Below are positions 1 through 8,360 of a DNA stretch of 64,000 nt, piece after piece. Position numbers and translations under genes: made by a program. Position 1 is the stretch's first letter. The number at the start of each line of letters is the position of its first letter. The notes below the pieces were generated by a model. The model had not been told where the DNA came from, made no database searches, and saw only the letters and a list, made by a program, of their open reading frames with translations. This DNA comes from CADEEN01 sp963783785. GTDB lineage: Bacteria > Pseudomonadota > Gammaproteobacteria > Burkholderiales > Burkholderiaceae_C. The stretch covers positions 62,001 to 126,000 of the forward strand of contig CAWAOQ010000015.1 in the NCBI GenBank assembly GCA_963783785.1. The letters are read 5' to 3'.

Positions 1-563
1 ACCGCCGGCACGGCATTGATGCCGGCCTGTTGCCAGAACCGCTCGGCCTCGCGAACGTCGTCGGCGAACTCGTTGCGCGCCAGCACCTCGCGCGCGCGTT
101 CGCCGTCGAGACCGACTGCAATCGCCAGCTCGAGCAGCACGGCGTGCGCGCTGGGGTTGCGGCCCTCGCCGTGGTAGGCCCGCAGCAACGCCCACTTCAG
201 GGCGTGCTGGCTGCCTGGCGGGCCTTCGACACCGGCCCAGTGCAACAGTCGGTGCGCGTCGAAGGTGCTCCACACACGCTTGCGCTCGCCGAAGGTGAAA
301 CCGACTGCCGCGCCGCGCTCGGCGATGCGCTTTCGGCTCTCGGCCAGTTGTTCGCGGCTCATGCCGTACTTGGCGATCAGGTACTCGGCGGCATCGGCAC
401 CCTCGGTGCCCATCGTCGGGTTCAGCTCGAAGGGCTGGAAGTGCAGTTCGACGGCAATGTCCGCGCCGACGTCCTTCAGCGCCTGCTCGAACGACGCCAG
501 TCCGACCGCGCACCACGGGCAGGCCACGTCGGAAACGAAGTCGATCTTCAGCGTCGTGGTCAT
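1..563 (-). CDS. DsbA-family oxidoreductase, FrnE-like (partial, C-terminus beyond window)
   Basis: The reading frame starts at the ATG at 563 and runs off the left edge, giving 187 residues of an expected 210-230. A CPWC redox motif sits at residues 15-18 in a thioredoxin-fold start (VSDVACPWC), and near the edge comes the GINAVP stretch that carries the cis-proline loop of the DsbA/FrnE family. No signal peptide is visible, which fits the cytoplasmic FrnE / 2-hydroxychromene-2-carboxylate-isomerase-like branch rather than periplasmic DsbA. The start lies 7 nt after the stop of the upstream ABC permease, so the two are probably co-transcribed. Substrate unknown; a thiol-disulfide or isomerase role is inferred from the family. 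Confidence 0.85.
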   Translation of the reverse strand, partial: MTTTLKIDFVSDVACPWCAVGLASFEQALKDVGADIAVELHFQPFELNPTMGTEGADAAEYLIAKYGMSREQLAESRKRIAERGAAVGFTFGERKRVWSTFDAHRLLHWAGVEGPPGSQHALKWALLRAYHGEGRNPSAHAVLLELAIAVGLDGERAREVLARNEFADDVREAERFWQQAGINAVPA

Positions 564-570
564 CGTTGCA

Positions 571-1410
571 TCACCTTTGTCTGGCCAGTTTGGGGTCGAG
601 CAGGTCGCGCAGCCCGTCGCCCATCAGGTTCAGGCCCAGCACCGCGAGCGCGATCGTGACACCCGGGTAGACGGCCAGCAGTGGCGCCTCGAACAGCATC
701 GTCTGCGCCTCGTTCAGCATGCGGCCCCAGCTTGGTTGCGGCGGCTGCGTGCCCAGGCCGAGGTACGACAGCGCCGCCTCGGCCAGGATGGCCATCGCGA
801 ACTGGATCGTGGCCTGCACGATCAGCACGTTGGCGATGTTGGGCAGCACGTGGTCGGTGGTGATGCGCCAGGCGCCCTTGCCAGCCGCGCGTGCGGCGAG
901 CACGTAGTCTCGCGTCCACACACTGCGCGCGCTGGCCCGCGTCAGGCGCGCGAAGACCGGAATGTTGAACAGGCCGATGGCGACGATGCTGGTGACCAGC
1001 CCCGGGCCGTAGATCGCGGTCAGCATGATCGCCGACAACAGCGCAGGAAAGGCAAAGGTGAAGTCGGCGAAGCGCATCACCGCTTCCTCGACCCAGCCAC
1101 GCCGCGCGGCAGCCAGGCAGCCGAGGGCGACACCGACCACGAGGCCGATGCCGACCGCAATGACGCCGACGACGATCGAGTTCTGGCTGCCGACCAGCAG
1201 TTGCGAAGCGATGTCGCGGCCGAGGCTGTCGGTGCCGAGCCAGTGCGCGAGCGACGGCGACGCGAGCTTGTTCGGGATGTCGATCTCGGCCGGCGGATAC
1301 GGCTGCCACGCCAGCGACAACGCGGCGGCGAGCAGCAGCGCGCCGACCAGCAGCGCGCCGACGACGAAGCTCGGGTGGCCGATTGCCCGGCGGACGGCCC
1401 GTTCAGGCAT
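571..1410 (-). CDS. ABC transporter permease, DppC/GsiD type
   Basis: Inner-membrane permease of a peptide/nickel/opine-type ABC importer, 279 aa. About six hydrophobic segments are visible, with the N-terminal TM followed by the typical LGTDSLGRDI periplasmic motif of DppC proteins. The cytoplasmic EAA coupling loop (ARAAGKGAWRITTDHVLPN) is near residues 180-200. The ATG at 1410 overlaps the stop of the preceding permease by 8 nt, indicating translational coupling; an in-frame start 36 nt further upstream would lengthen the overlap and looks less likely. The ATPase and binding-protein genes are not in this window, so the substrate cannot be named. Confidence 0.92.
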   Translation of the reverse strand: MPERAVRRAIGHPSFVVGALLVGALLLAAALSLAWQPYPPAEIDIPNKLASPSLAHWLGTDSLGRDIASQLLVGSQNSIVVGVIAVGIGLVVGVALGCLAAARRGWVEEAVMRFADFTFAFPALLSAIMLTAIYGPGLVTSIVAIGLFNIPVFARLTRASARSVWTRDYVLAARAAGKGAWRITTDHVLPNIANVLIVQATIQFAMAILAEAALSYLGLGTQPPQPSWGRMLNEAQTMLFEAPLLAVYPGVTIALAVLGLNLMGDGLRDLLDPKLARQR

Positions 1411-2374
1411 CGCCCGCCACCCGCAGCCGCGGGTCGACCAGTGCATAGAGCACGTCGACCACGAAGTTGATCGCCACCACCACCGCCGCGAGCAGCATCA
1501 CGACGTCACGCACCAGCACCAGGTCGCGGTTGTTGATGGCCTGGAACACCAGGCGGCCGATGCCCGGCAGCACGAACACGTTCTCGACCACGATCGCGCC
1601 AGTGATCAGGTTGGCGAACTGCAGGCCCATGATCGTCAGCACCGGGATCATCGCGTTGCGCAGCACGTGCCGCCACAACACGGCGCGGCGCGACAGGCCC
1701 TTGGCGCGCGCCGTTCGCACGTAGTCCTCGCGCATCGCTTCGAGCACCGACGAGCGCGTCACGCGGGTCAGGATCGCCGCCTGCACCGCGGCCAGCGACA
1801 GTGCCGGCAGCAGCAATGCCTTGAGGCCGGGCCACAGCCCGCCATCGCTGGCCTCTGCGCCCGACCAGCCGGGAAAGCCACCGGCACTGACCCATTGCCA
1901 CTGCACCGCAAACAACAGAATCAGCAGGATCGCCAGCCAGAAGCTCGGCACCGCGACGCCCAACTGCGACAGCACCATCACGCCGAAGTCGCCGGGGCCG
2001 TTGTGGCGTGACGCAGCGTAGACGCCGAGCACGAGCGCCACCACCACCGTCAGCGTCATCGCCAGCAGCGCCAGCGGCAGGCTGACCTGCAGCCGCTCGG
2101 CGATCAACTCGAAGGTTGGCGTGTCGTAGGCGTAGCTCACCGCGCTCTGGCCGCGCAGCAGCCCGCCGATCCACGACGCGTAGCGCACCGGCGCCGGGCG
2201 ATCGAGCCCGAGCCGGGCCTCCAGCGCGGCGATGGCCTCCGCCGTGGCGGTCTCGCCGAGCATCACCTGAGCCGGGCTGCCGGGCAGCAGTTCGAGCACG
2301 GCAAACACCACCAGCGACGCGGCGAGCAGCGTGGCGGCGAAGGTGGCGGCGCGCCGGAGCAGGAACAGCAGCAT
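1403..2374 (-). CDS. ABC transporter permease, DppB/GsiC type
   Basis: First gene of the minus-strand transporter block, 323 aa. It opens with a membrane segment (LLRRAATFAATLLAASLVVF) followed by LLPGSPAQVMLG, the hallmark N-terminus of DppB-like permeases. The EAA loop (ARAKGLSRRAVLWRHVLRN) and a C-terminal VVDVLYALVDPRLR are standard. It pairs with the DppC-type permease through an 8-nt overlap to make the heterodimeric channel. The frame is open far upstream without a stop, but family homology begins only at the ATG at 2374. The gene is divergent from the aldehyde dehydrogenase at 2495, and the shared intergenic region holds strong inverted repeats. Confidence 0.93.
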   Translation of the reverse strand: MLLFLLRRAATFAATLLAASLVVFAVLELLPGSPAQVMLGETATAEAIAALEARLGLDRPAPVRYASWIGGLLRGQSAVSYAYDTPTFELIAERLQVSLPLALLAMTLTVVVALVLGVYAASRHNGPGDFGVMVLSQLGVAVPSFWLAILLILLFAVQWQWVSAGGFPGWSGAEASDGGLWPGLKALLLPALSLAAVQAAILTRVTRSSVLEAMREDYVRTARAKGLSRRAVLWRHVLRNAMIPVLTIMGLQFANLITGAIVVENVFVLPGIGRLVFQAINNRDLVLVRDVVMLLAAVVVAINFVVDVLYALVDPRLRVAGDA

Positions 2375-2407
2375 GGTCGCGGCGGAGTATCCTGCATCGA
2401 GAAGTGA

Positions 2408-2480
2408 CCGCCCCAAGACGCCTGTGGCGTCGGCCCCGGGGGGCGCGCAACTGTCTTGGGGCGGCCCGGCGACAGTTGCG
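2408..2480. promoter_or_regulatory. Two overlapping stem-loops between divergent dppB-like and aldehyde dehydrogenase genes
   Basis: Stem A pairs 2408-2419 (CCGCCCCAAGAC) with 2453-2464 perfectly over 12 bp; its loop contains a small nested hairpin (ACGCC-TGT-GGCGT, 2418-2430). Stem B pairs 2446-2455 (CGCAACTGTC) with 2471-2480 perfectly over 10 bp. The two stems share 2453-2455, so they cannot form fully at once. The element ends 14 nt before the ATG of the aldehyde dehydrogenase. An attenuator-like leader or a protein-binding site are both possible; no known riboswitch class is recognised. Confidence 0.55.
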
Positions 2481-2494
2481 TCACACTTGCGACG

Positions 2495-3955
2495 ATGCAC
2501 ACCCTGCCCCTTCTCGGCGCCACGAACCACGTGTTCGTCGGCGGCCACTGGCGCGACGGTGCGACGCGCGAAACGCTGCCGCTGGTCAACCCGTCGGACG
2601 GCAGCGTGCTGGCCCGGATCGCTCGCGGCAACGCCGCCGACATCGACGCTGCGGTGCAGGCGGCCCAGGCCGCGCTGGCCGGCGAATGGGGTCGCCTCAC
2701 CGCTGCCGACCGCGGCCGGGCGCTGATGCGCCTGTCGCTCCGCGTGCTGGCTGCGGCCGACGACCTGGCGCAACTCGAAGCGCTCGACGTCGGCAAGCCC
2801 CTGAAGCAGGCCAAGGCCGATGCGCTGGCCCTCGCCCGCTACCTCGAGTTCTATGCCGGTGCAGCCGACAAGGTGATGGGCGAGACGATTCCGTTTGCCG
2901 CCGGCTACACCGCCCTGACGCTGCGCGAGCCGCACGGCGTGACCGGCCACATCGTGCCGTGGAACTACCCGATGCAGATCATCGGCCGCAGCGTCGGTGC
3001 GGCGCTGGCGATGGGCAACGCCTGCGTGCTGAAGCCGGCCGAAGAGGCCTGCCTGACGGCCTTGGCGTTCGCGCAGCTGGCGGTCGAAGCCGGGCTGCCG
3101 GCCGGTGCCTTGAACGTCGTGCCGGGGCTCGGTGAAGAGGCCGGCGCGGCGCTCACCGCGCACGCCGGTGTCGCGCACCTGTCGTTCACCGGTTCGGTCG
3201 CCGTCGGGCGGCTGGTGCAGGCGGCGGCGGCGGCGAACACGATCCCGGTCACGCTCGAGCTCGGCGGCAAGAGCCCGCAACTCGTGTTCGCCGACGCCGA
3301 CCTCGATGCCGCGTTGCCGTTCCTCGTCAACGCCGGCATCCAGAACGCCGGGCAGACCTGCTCGGCAGCGTCGCGCATTCTGGTCGAGCGCAGCCGTTTC
3401 GACGAAGTCGTGCAACGCATGGCCGAGCGCTACCGGCGCCTGAGCGTCGGGCCGGCACTGGCCGACCTCGATGTCGGGCCGCTGATCTCGGCACGGCAGC
3501 TCGAGATCGTCGAGCGCTATCTGGCGGTCGCACGCCACAGCGGTCTGGCGGTCGCCGCCGAGGCGACGGTCAGCGCCGCCGCACCGGCAGGCGGCTTCTA
3601 TGTGCGGCCGACGCTGCTGGCCCCAGTGGCCGACACGCACGCGCTGGCGCAGGAAGAGATCTTCGGGCCGGTGCAGGTGGTGGTGCCGTTCGACGACGAA
3701 GCCGACGCGATCCGTATCGCCAATGGCACGGCGTATGGTCTCGTCGCCGGCGTGTGGACCGGCGACGGCAGCCGCGCGCTGCGGGTGGCGCGGGCCCTGA
3801 AATGCGGCCAGGTGTTCGTCAACAACTATGGCGCCGGCGGCGGCGTCGAGCTGCCGTTCGGCGGCGTCAAGGCCTCGGGCCACGGCCGCGAAAAGGGCTT
3901 CGAGGCGCTGTACGGTTTTTCGGCACTGAAGACGATCGCGATCAAGCACGACTGA
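2495..3955 (+). CDS. NAD(P)-dependent aldehyde dehydrogenase (betaine-aldehyde/aminobutyraldehyde DH-like)
   Basis: Oxidises an aldehyde to the carboxylic acid with NAD(P)+. The 486-aa chain shows the Rossmann-side VPWNYPMQ motif, FTGSVAVG, the general-base glutamate E255 in LELGGKSPQ, and the nucleophile C289 in GQTCSA, at the family's usual 34-residue spacing. EEIFGPV and the C-terminal LPFGGVKASGHGREKG are also present. The ATG at 2495 has no clear ribosome site; a TTG 39 nt upstream is an alternative but lies inside stem-loop A. An SDR dehydrogenase follows 44 nt downstream, so the pair may act in sequence on an alcohol/aldehyde or amine-derived substrate. The exact substrate is not readable. 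Confidence 0.9.
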   Translation: MHTLPLLGATNHVFVGGHWRDGATRETLPLVNPSDGSVLARIARGNAADIDAAVQAAQAALAGEWGRLTAADRGRALMRLSLRVLAAADDLAQLEALDVGKPLKQAKADALALARYLEFYAGAADKVMGETIPFAAGYTALTLREPHGVTGHIVPWNYPMQIIGRSVGAALAMGNACVLKPAEEACLTALAFAQLAVEAGLPAGALNVVPGLGEEAGAALTAHAGVAHLSFTGSVAVGRLVQAAAAANTIPVTLELGGKSPQLVFADADLDAALPFLVNAGIQNAGQTCSAASRILVERSRFDEVVQRMAERYRRLSVGPALADLDVGPLISARQLEIVERYLAVARHSGLAVAAEATVSAAAPAGGFYVRPTLLAPVADTHALAQEEIFGPVQVVVPFDDEADAIRIANGTAYGLVAGVWTGDGSRALRVARALKCGQVFVNNYGAGGGVELPFGGVKASGHGREKGFEALYGFSALKTIAIKHD

Positions 3956-3999
3956 CCGCCGCCGGGCGGCCCCTGCAGGCAAACACGAGGACACGAACC

Positions 4000-4758
4000 A
4001 TGCGACTGAAGGACAAGGTGGCCATCGTCACCGGGGGCGGCTCGGGGTTCGGCGCCGGCATCGTCAGGAAGTTCGTCGCCGAAGGTGCGCAGGTGCTCGT
4101 CGCCGATCTGAACCTCGACGCGGCGCTGGACGTGGCCGCCGGCGTCGGACCGGCAGCGCGCGCGCTGCGTGTCGACGTCAGCGTCGCCGCCGACGTGCGC
4201 ACGATGATGGAGGCCGCCGAACTGCACTTCGGCCGCCTCGATATCCTGGTCAACAACGCCGGCATCGGCCACCTGCCGCAGCCGCTCGAGGACCTGCCCG
4301 AGGAACAGTTCGATCGCCTGTGCGCGGTCAACATGAAGGCGATCTACCTGGCGATGCGCGAGGCGGTGCCGCGCTTCAAGGCCGCCAACCAGGGCAAGGG
4401 CGGCGGCGTGGTGCTGAACATGGCCAGCACGGCCGGCGTCAGCCCGCGCCCGCGGCTGGCCTGGTACAACGCCAGCAAGGGCTGGGTCATCACCGCGACG
4501 CGCGCCTGCGCAGTCGAACTGGCGCCGTTCGGCATCCGCGTCAACGCGTTGAACCCGGTGGCGGGCGAAACGCCGCTGCTGGCCACGTTCATGGGTGAGG
4601 ACACGCCCGCGATGCGGGCGAAATTCCTGTCGACGATCCCGCTCGGCCGCTTCTCGACGCCCGAAGACCTCGGCAACGCCGCCTGCTTCCTGTGCAGCGA
4701 CGAGGCCTCGATGATCACCGGCGTGTGCATGGAGGTCGACGGCGGGCGCTGCATCTAG
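4000..4758 (+). CDS. SDR family oxidoreductase (glucose/ribitol dehydrogenase or FabG-like)
   Basis: Classical short-chain dehydrogenase of 252 aa. It has the cofactor motif TGGGSGFG at residues 11-18, VNNAG in the fourth strand, the catalytic serine in NMASTAG, and Y156/K160 in WYNASK. The acidic residue after the second strand (VADLN) suggests NAD+ preference. The C-terminal EVDGGRCI is typical of 3-ketoacyl-ACP-reductase-like catabolic SDRs. It follows the aldehyde dehydrogenase by 44 nt on the same strand and is probably co-transcribed with it. The substrate is unknown. Confidence 0.9.
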   Translation: MRLKDKVAIVTGGGSGFGAGIVRKFVAEGAQVLVADLNLDAALDVAAGVGPAARALRVDVSVAADVRTMMEAAELHFGRLDILVNNAGIGHLPQPLEDLPEEQFDRLCAVNMKAIYLAMREAVPRFKAANQGKGGGVVLNMASTAGVSPRPRLAWYNASKGWVITATRACAVELAPFGIRVNALNPVAGETPLLATFMGEDTPAMRAKFLSTIPLGRFSTPEDLGNAACFLCSDEASMITGVCMEVDGGRCI

Positions 4759-4788
4759 CGCTGCCGCCGGCGCAGCGACGGCTTCACG

Positions 4789-5331
4789 TCACAGGTCGTC
4801 GAGCGAGCCGTAGCGCGACGCGAATTCGTCGCCAACGTCCTTGCCGCGGGCATTCGTGATCGCGCGCTGCGCGGTCTTCAGCACCTCGACCAGGTCAGCC
4901 ACGGTGCGTGCCTTCCGAACGGTCTCGATCAGCGAATCGGCCGTGGGGCCCAGTGCCCGCCGCAGCGAACGTTCGATCTGGGCACGCTGGCTGTCCGTCG
5001 CCGCTTCGTGTTCGGGCCGCGATGCGACGTCGAAGCGGCTGGGCATCTGCGAGGCCTTGAACACCGAATCGGCCGCTCCCTGCGGGGGAGACGCCGTTCG
5101 CGAAGCGGTCGACGAACGGCGCTTGGGGGCAGGTGCGGGTGTCGGCGCGATGTAGCCCTCGTCGAGCAACGATCGCAACGCGTCCGGCGTGGCATTGGCC
5201 ATCATCTGGCGCAATTCGACCGCGCTGCGCTTGCCGTCGACCAGCAGCAGCACCATGCGCAGCCGTTGCGGGAGCTCGCGCACACCGCCTTCGATCTCGG
5301 CCTGGCCTTTCGCGGTCTTCTTGAAGTACAT
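4789..5331 (-). CDS. Conserved hypothetical protein (Burkholderiales type)
   Basis: A 180-aa soluble protein with no signal peptide. Residues 1-60 (MYFKKTAKGQAEIEGG... LRQMMANATPDALRSLLDEGYI) look like a small winged-helix-like module that I recall at the N-terminus of many Burkholderiales regulatory proteins. It is followed by a Pro/Ala/Ser-rich linker and a helical C-terminus (about 110-180). I chose the ATG at 5331 because the homologous-looking block starts there; an upstream start at 5526 would add an unrelated low-complexity extension. Function unknown. Confidence 0.7.
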   Translation of the reverse strand: MYFKKTAKGQAEIEGGVRELPQRLRMVLLLVDGKRSAVELRQMMANATPDALRSLLDEGYIAPTPAPAPKRRSSTASRTASPPQGAADSVFKASQMPSRFDVASRPEHEAATDSQRAQIERSLRRALGPTADSLIETVRKARTVADLVEVLKTAQRAITNARGKDVGDEFASRYGSLDDL

Positions 5332-5459
5332 GCCGGTATCGTATGCGTTCACACGCCAATGAGCAATGCTAGCGTAACAACATGTTCCTGGCGGCCGCAA
5401 GCCCAGCTCGCGACGCCGAGGCGCGCGCCGTGTGATTTGACACTCAGCCCGCCGGGTTG

Positions 5460-6653
5460 CTAGAGCACGGCCGCCATCGCGGTTGCGACCGATTCGACAT
5501 TCCGGGTGTTCAGCCCCGCCACGCACATGCGTCCCGAGCGCACCAGGTACACCGCGTGCTCGTTGCGCAGCCGATCGACCTGCGCGGCACTGAGTCCGGT
5601 GTAGCTGAACATGCCGCGCTGGCTCAGGAAGTAGCCGAAATCGCGGCTCGGCAACTTGGCGGCAAGCACGTCGTGGAGCCGCTGGCGCATGGCCAGGATG
5701 CGCTGGCGCATGGCCGCCACGTCGGTGACCCAGGCCGCACGCAAGGCAGGGTCGGTGAGCACGCGGCTGACGATGCCTGCGGCGTGGATCGCCGGACTCG
5801 AGTAGTTGCGCCGGACGGTGGCCTTCAACTGGCCGAGCACGAGTTCGGCTTCGGCCTTGTCGGCACAGACGACGCTGAGCGCGCCAGCGCGCTCACCGTA
5901 CACGCTCATGCTCTTCGAAAACGAGTTGGCGACGAAGAACGTCAGGCCCGCCGAGGCCAGCAGCGCGGATCGCAAAGGCGTCCTCGTCGATGCCGTCGCC
6001 GTAGCCCTGGTAGGCGATGTCGAGGTAGGGCAGCAACTGGCGCTCTCGCAACACCGGCACCAAGCGCTCCCATTGCGCATGAGTCAGGTCCACGCCGGTC
6101 GGGTTGTGGCAGCAGGCGTGCAACAGCACCACGCTCTTGGCCGGCAATGCCGACAGCGTGGCCAGCATGGCGTCGAACTTCAGACCGCCCGTGGCGCTGT
6201 CGTAGTAAGGGTAGCTGTGGACGCGCGATGCCGGCGCCTTCGAACATCGCGCGGTGGTTGTCCCAGGTCGGATCGCTGACCCAGACCTGGCTACCAGGCA
6301 ACCAGCGCTTGAGAAAGTCCGCACCGACCTTGAGCCCGCCCGAAGAGCCGATGGTCTGCAGCGTGGCGACGCGCCCGCCCGTGATCACTTCGTGATCGGC
6401 GCCGAACAGCAGACGCCTGCACCGCGCTGCGCATCGCCGCCGAACCCTCGATCGGCAGGTACGGTTTCGGCCCCGCCGCCGCCAACATCTGCGTCTCGGC
6501 CTCGTGCACGCAGCCGAGCACCGGAATGCGGCCGGCATCGTCGAAGTAGATGCCGATCGACAGGTTGATCTTGTGCGGCCGCGGATCGGCATGGAAGGCC
6601 TCGTTGAGGCTCAGGATCGGGTCGCCGGCGTAGGGCTCGAGATGTTGGAACAT
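5460..6653 (-). pseudogene. tyrB: Aromatic/aspartate aminotransferase, TyrB/AspC family, frame broken at three places
   Basis: PLP-dependent transaminase of class I. Blocks matching the family in order are MFQHLEPYAGDPI at the start, GADFLKRWLPGSQVWVSDPTW, LLHACCHNPTGVDLT, LPYLDIAYQGYGDG, the PLP-lysine motif NSFSKSMSVYGERAGALS, LGQLKATVRRNYSSP and RGMFSYTGL. They lie in three different frames, changing near 6410, 6232 and 5966. At each point, removing one G or C restores the register and gives the spacing I recall for E. coli TyrB, for a total near 396 aa. All active-site motifs survive, so sequencing insertions are more likely than gene decay. Role: last step of Phe/Tyr synthesis or Asp transamination. 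Confidence 0.88.
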
Positions 6654-6665
6654 CGCGGTGCGCTC

Positions 6666-7167
6666 TCAGGGTGCGTTCGCGGCCAGCGCTTGCTCGATGT
6701 CGCGGCGCAGGCGACTCGGGCTCGTCGTTGGGCGCGTAGCGCTTGATCACCTGGCCGTCGCGGCCGACCAGGAACTTGGTGAAGTTCCACTTGACCGCCT
6801 CGCTGCCGAGCAAGCCGGGGGCCTCGCCCTTGAGCCATTGCCACAGCGGCTCGGCGCTGGCGCCGTTGACGTCGACCTTGGCCATCATCGGGAAGGTGAC
6901 GCCATAGTTCATCTCGCAGAAGGAGGCGATTTCGTCATTGCTGCCAGGATCCTGTGCGCCGAACTGGTTGCTCGGGAAGCCGACCACCACCAGACCACGA
7001 TCGGCGTAGTCCTCCCACAGCTTCTCCAGGCCCTTGAACTGCGGCGTGAAGCCGCAGGCGCTGGCCGTATTGACGATCAGGAACACCTTGCCGCGCTGGG
7101 CCGCGAAATCGGCCCGCTGGCCATTGATCGACACGGAGGAGAAGTCGTAGATCGAGCGCTTGGGCAT
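6666..7167 (-). CDS. Glutathione peroxidase family protein (C-terminal frameshift near 6711)
   Basis: Thiol peroxidase of the Gpx/BtuE family, about 166 aa when the frame is repaired. Seen are the N-terminal IYDFSSVSINGQ, the active-site block NTASACGFTPQ with the peroxidatic Cys, the SNQFGAQDPGSNDEI motif carrying the catalytic Gln, and KWNFTKFLVGRDG with the conserved Trp and Asn. The last 17 or so residues shift frame at about 6711; deleting one C restores LRRDIEQALAANAP and a stop at 6666. It lies 12 nt upstream of the aminotransferase on the same strand. Expected to reduce peroxides in the cytoplasm using thioredoxin or glutathione. Confidence 0.88.
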
Positions 7168-7336
7168 GATGGGGCTCTCGTTTTGGCGTGGGGGCGGCGG
7201 CCGGCAGGATCTTGCGCAGCCGGTCCCGCATCGTAGCGTCTTGCCGAGATCAGGCCTGGTGTTCTAGGGGCTCGCTCGCGTTGACAGCAACAGCCTCCTG
7301 CGAGGAACATGCCCTACGGCAAAGGGCATCGGCTTG

Positions 7337-8359
7337 ATGAACGCACACATGGCGAAGGCGGCAAAGCGGGTCGCGCTGCTCGGTTTCGGTGATTTCGAGC
7401 GCACGGCGCTGGTCTCGTACCTGCGCCTGTCGCAGAACCGCGTGCCTGCCTACAAGGAGGCGGCCACGCTGGCCGACGCAGACTTCGTGATTGCCGACGC
7501 CGATCACGCAGGAACAATCGATGCCGTGCTCGGTGCCGATCGGGTCGCCGATACGGTGTTCATCGGCTCGCTGACGCCCGACGGCGCGCTGGCCTGGATG
7601 ATGCGACCGATCGATCCGCTGCAGGTCTTCCGCGAGCTCGATGCCACCGTCGCGCTGCGCACGTCGCGGGCCGCGGCCGCGGCACCGTCAACGCCACCGC
7701 GAACGCCACGCAAAACGACACCGACGCCTTCAGTGGCCGTCGCGGTGCCCGACAGCGAGCCGCCCGCGCCTCTGCCGGCATCACCGCCACCGCAACCGCA
7801 ACCGCTGGTCGACAAGGCCGCGCGGCGCAACGCGCCACGGCGCACGGGAGACCTCAGTGCGCCGACTTCCGTGCTGCTGGTCGACAGCAGCGACGCGGCG
7901 CTGCACGCGCTCGAACGGCAACTGCAGGCGCTCGGCCTGCGCACCGAGACGGCGCCGAGCAGCCAACGTGCGCTCGAGTTGCTGGCACTGCAGAAGTACG
8001 ACCTCGTCTTCGTCGATGTCGACCTGGGCCCGCACAGCGAGCTCGACGGCCTGGCGCTGTGTCAGCATCTCAAGCATTCGCGCCACCCGCCGGCCGCCGC
8101 GGCGGCGCCCAAGGTGGTGATGGTCGCGGCGCAGGCCAGCGCCACCGATCGCGTGCGCGGCAGTTTCGCCGGTTGCGATGCCTACCTGGTCAAGCCGTTC
8201 GACGACGACGTCTTGAGGCGCGCATTGCGCCAACTCGATGTCCGACTGCCGATGCCGGGCGACGCGCCCTATGTCAACAGCCGGCCGGGCAATCTGCACA
8301 GCCAGTTGCAGGCATTCGATCCGCTCGGTGCTCCGCCGACGCCGACGCGGCGCCGCTGA
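7337..8359 (+). CDS. Receiver-domain protein with a second, degenerate N-terminal module
   Basis: A 340-aa protein without a visible output domain. Residues 10-105 (KRVALLGFGDFERTAL... DTVFIGSLTPDGAL) have an alpha/beta receiver-like pattern but no phospho-aspartate. A Pro/Ala/Thr-rich linker spans about 110-175. The C-terminal half is a receiver domain, with DLVFVDVDLG carrying the likely phosphorylated Asp near residue 227 and YLVKPF with the conserved Lys. The usual acidic pair is altered, since LLVDSSDAA has Asp-Ser. The ATG at 7337 follows a TTG that could also initiate. The kinase partner is not nearby. It is convergent with the EamA gene, with 1 bp between stops. Confidence 0.78.
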   Translation: MNAHMAKAAKRVALLGFGDFERTALVSYLRLSQNRVPAYKEAATLADADFVIADADHAGTIDAVLGADRVADTVFIGSLTPDGALAWMMRPIDPLQVFRELDATVALRTSRAAAAAPSTPPRTPRKTTPTPSVAVAVPDSEPPAPLPASPPPQPQPLVDKAARRNAPRRTGDLSAPTSVLLVDSSDAALHALERQLQALGLRTETAPSSQRALELLALQKYDLVFVDVDLGPHSELDGLALCQHLKHSRHPPAAAAAPKVVMVAAQASATDRVRGSFAGCDAYLVKPFDDDVLRRALRQLDVRLPMPGDAPYVNSRPGNLHSQLQAFDPLGAPPTPTRRR

Positions 8360-8360
8360 T

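Noticed and set aside
1403..3994. Very long minus-strand open frame (863 codons) ending in the DppB-type permease
   Set aside because: Only the part from the ATG at 2374 has permease features; the rest is a stop-free shadow of the aldehyde dehydrogenase on the other strand.
5460..6653. tyrB as a true pseudogene or a programmed-frameshift gene
   Set aside because: Three separate shifts with every motif intact and the same kind of shift in many other housekeeping genes point to sequencing error; no slippery-site or stimulator pattern is seen.
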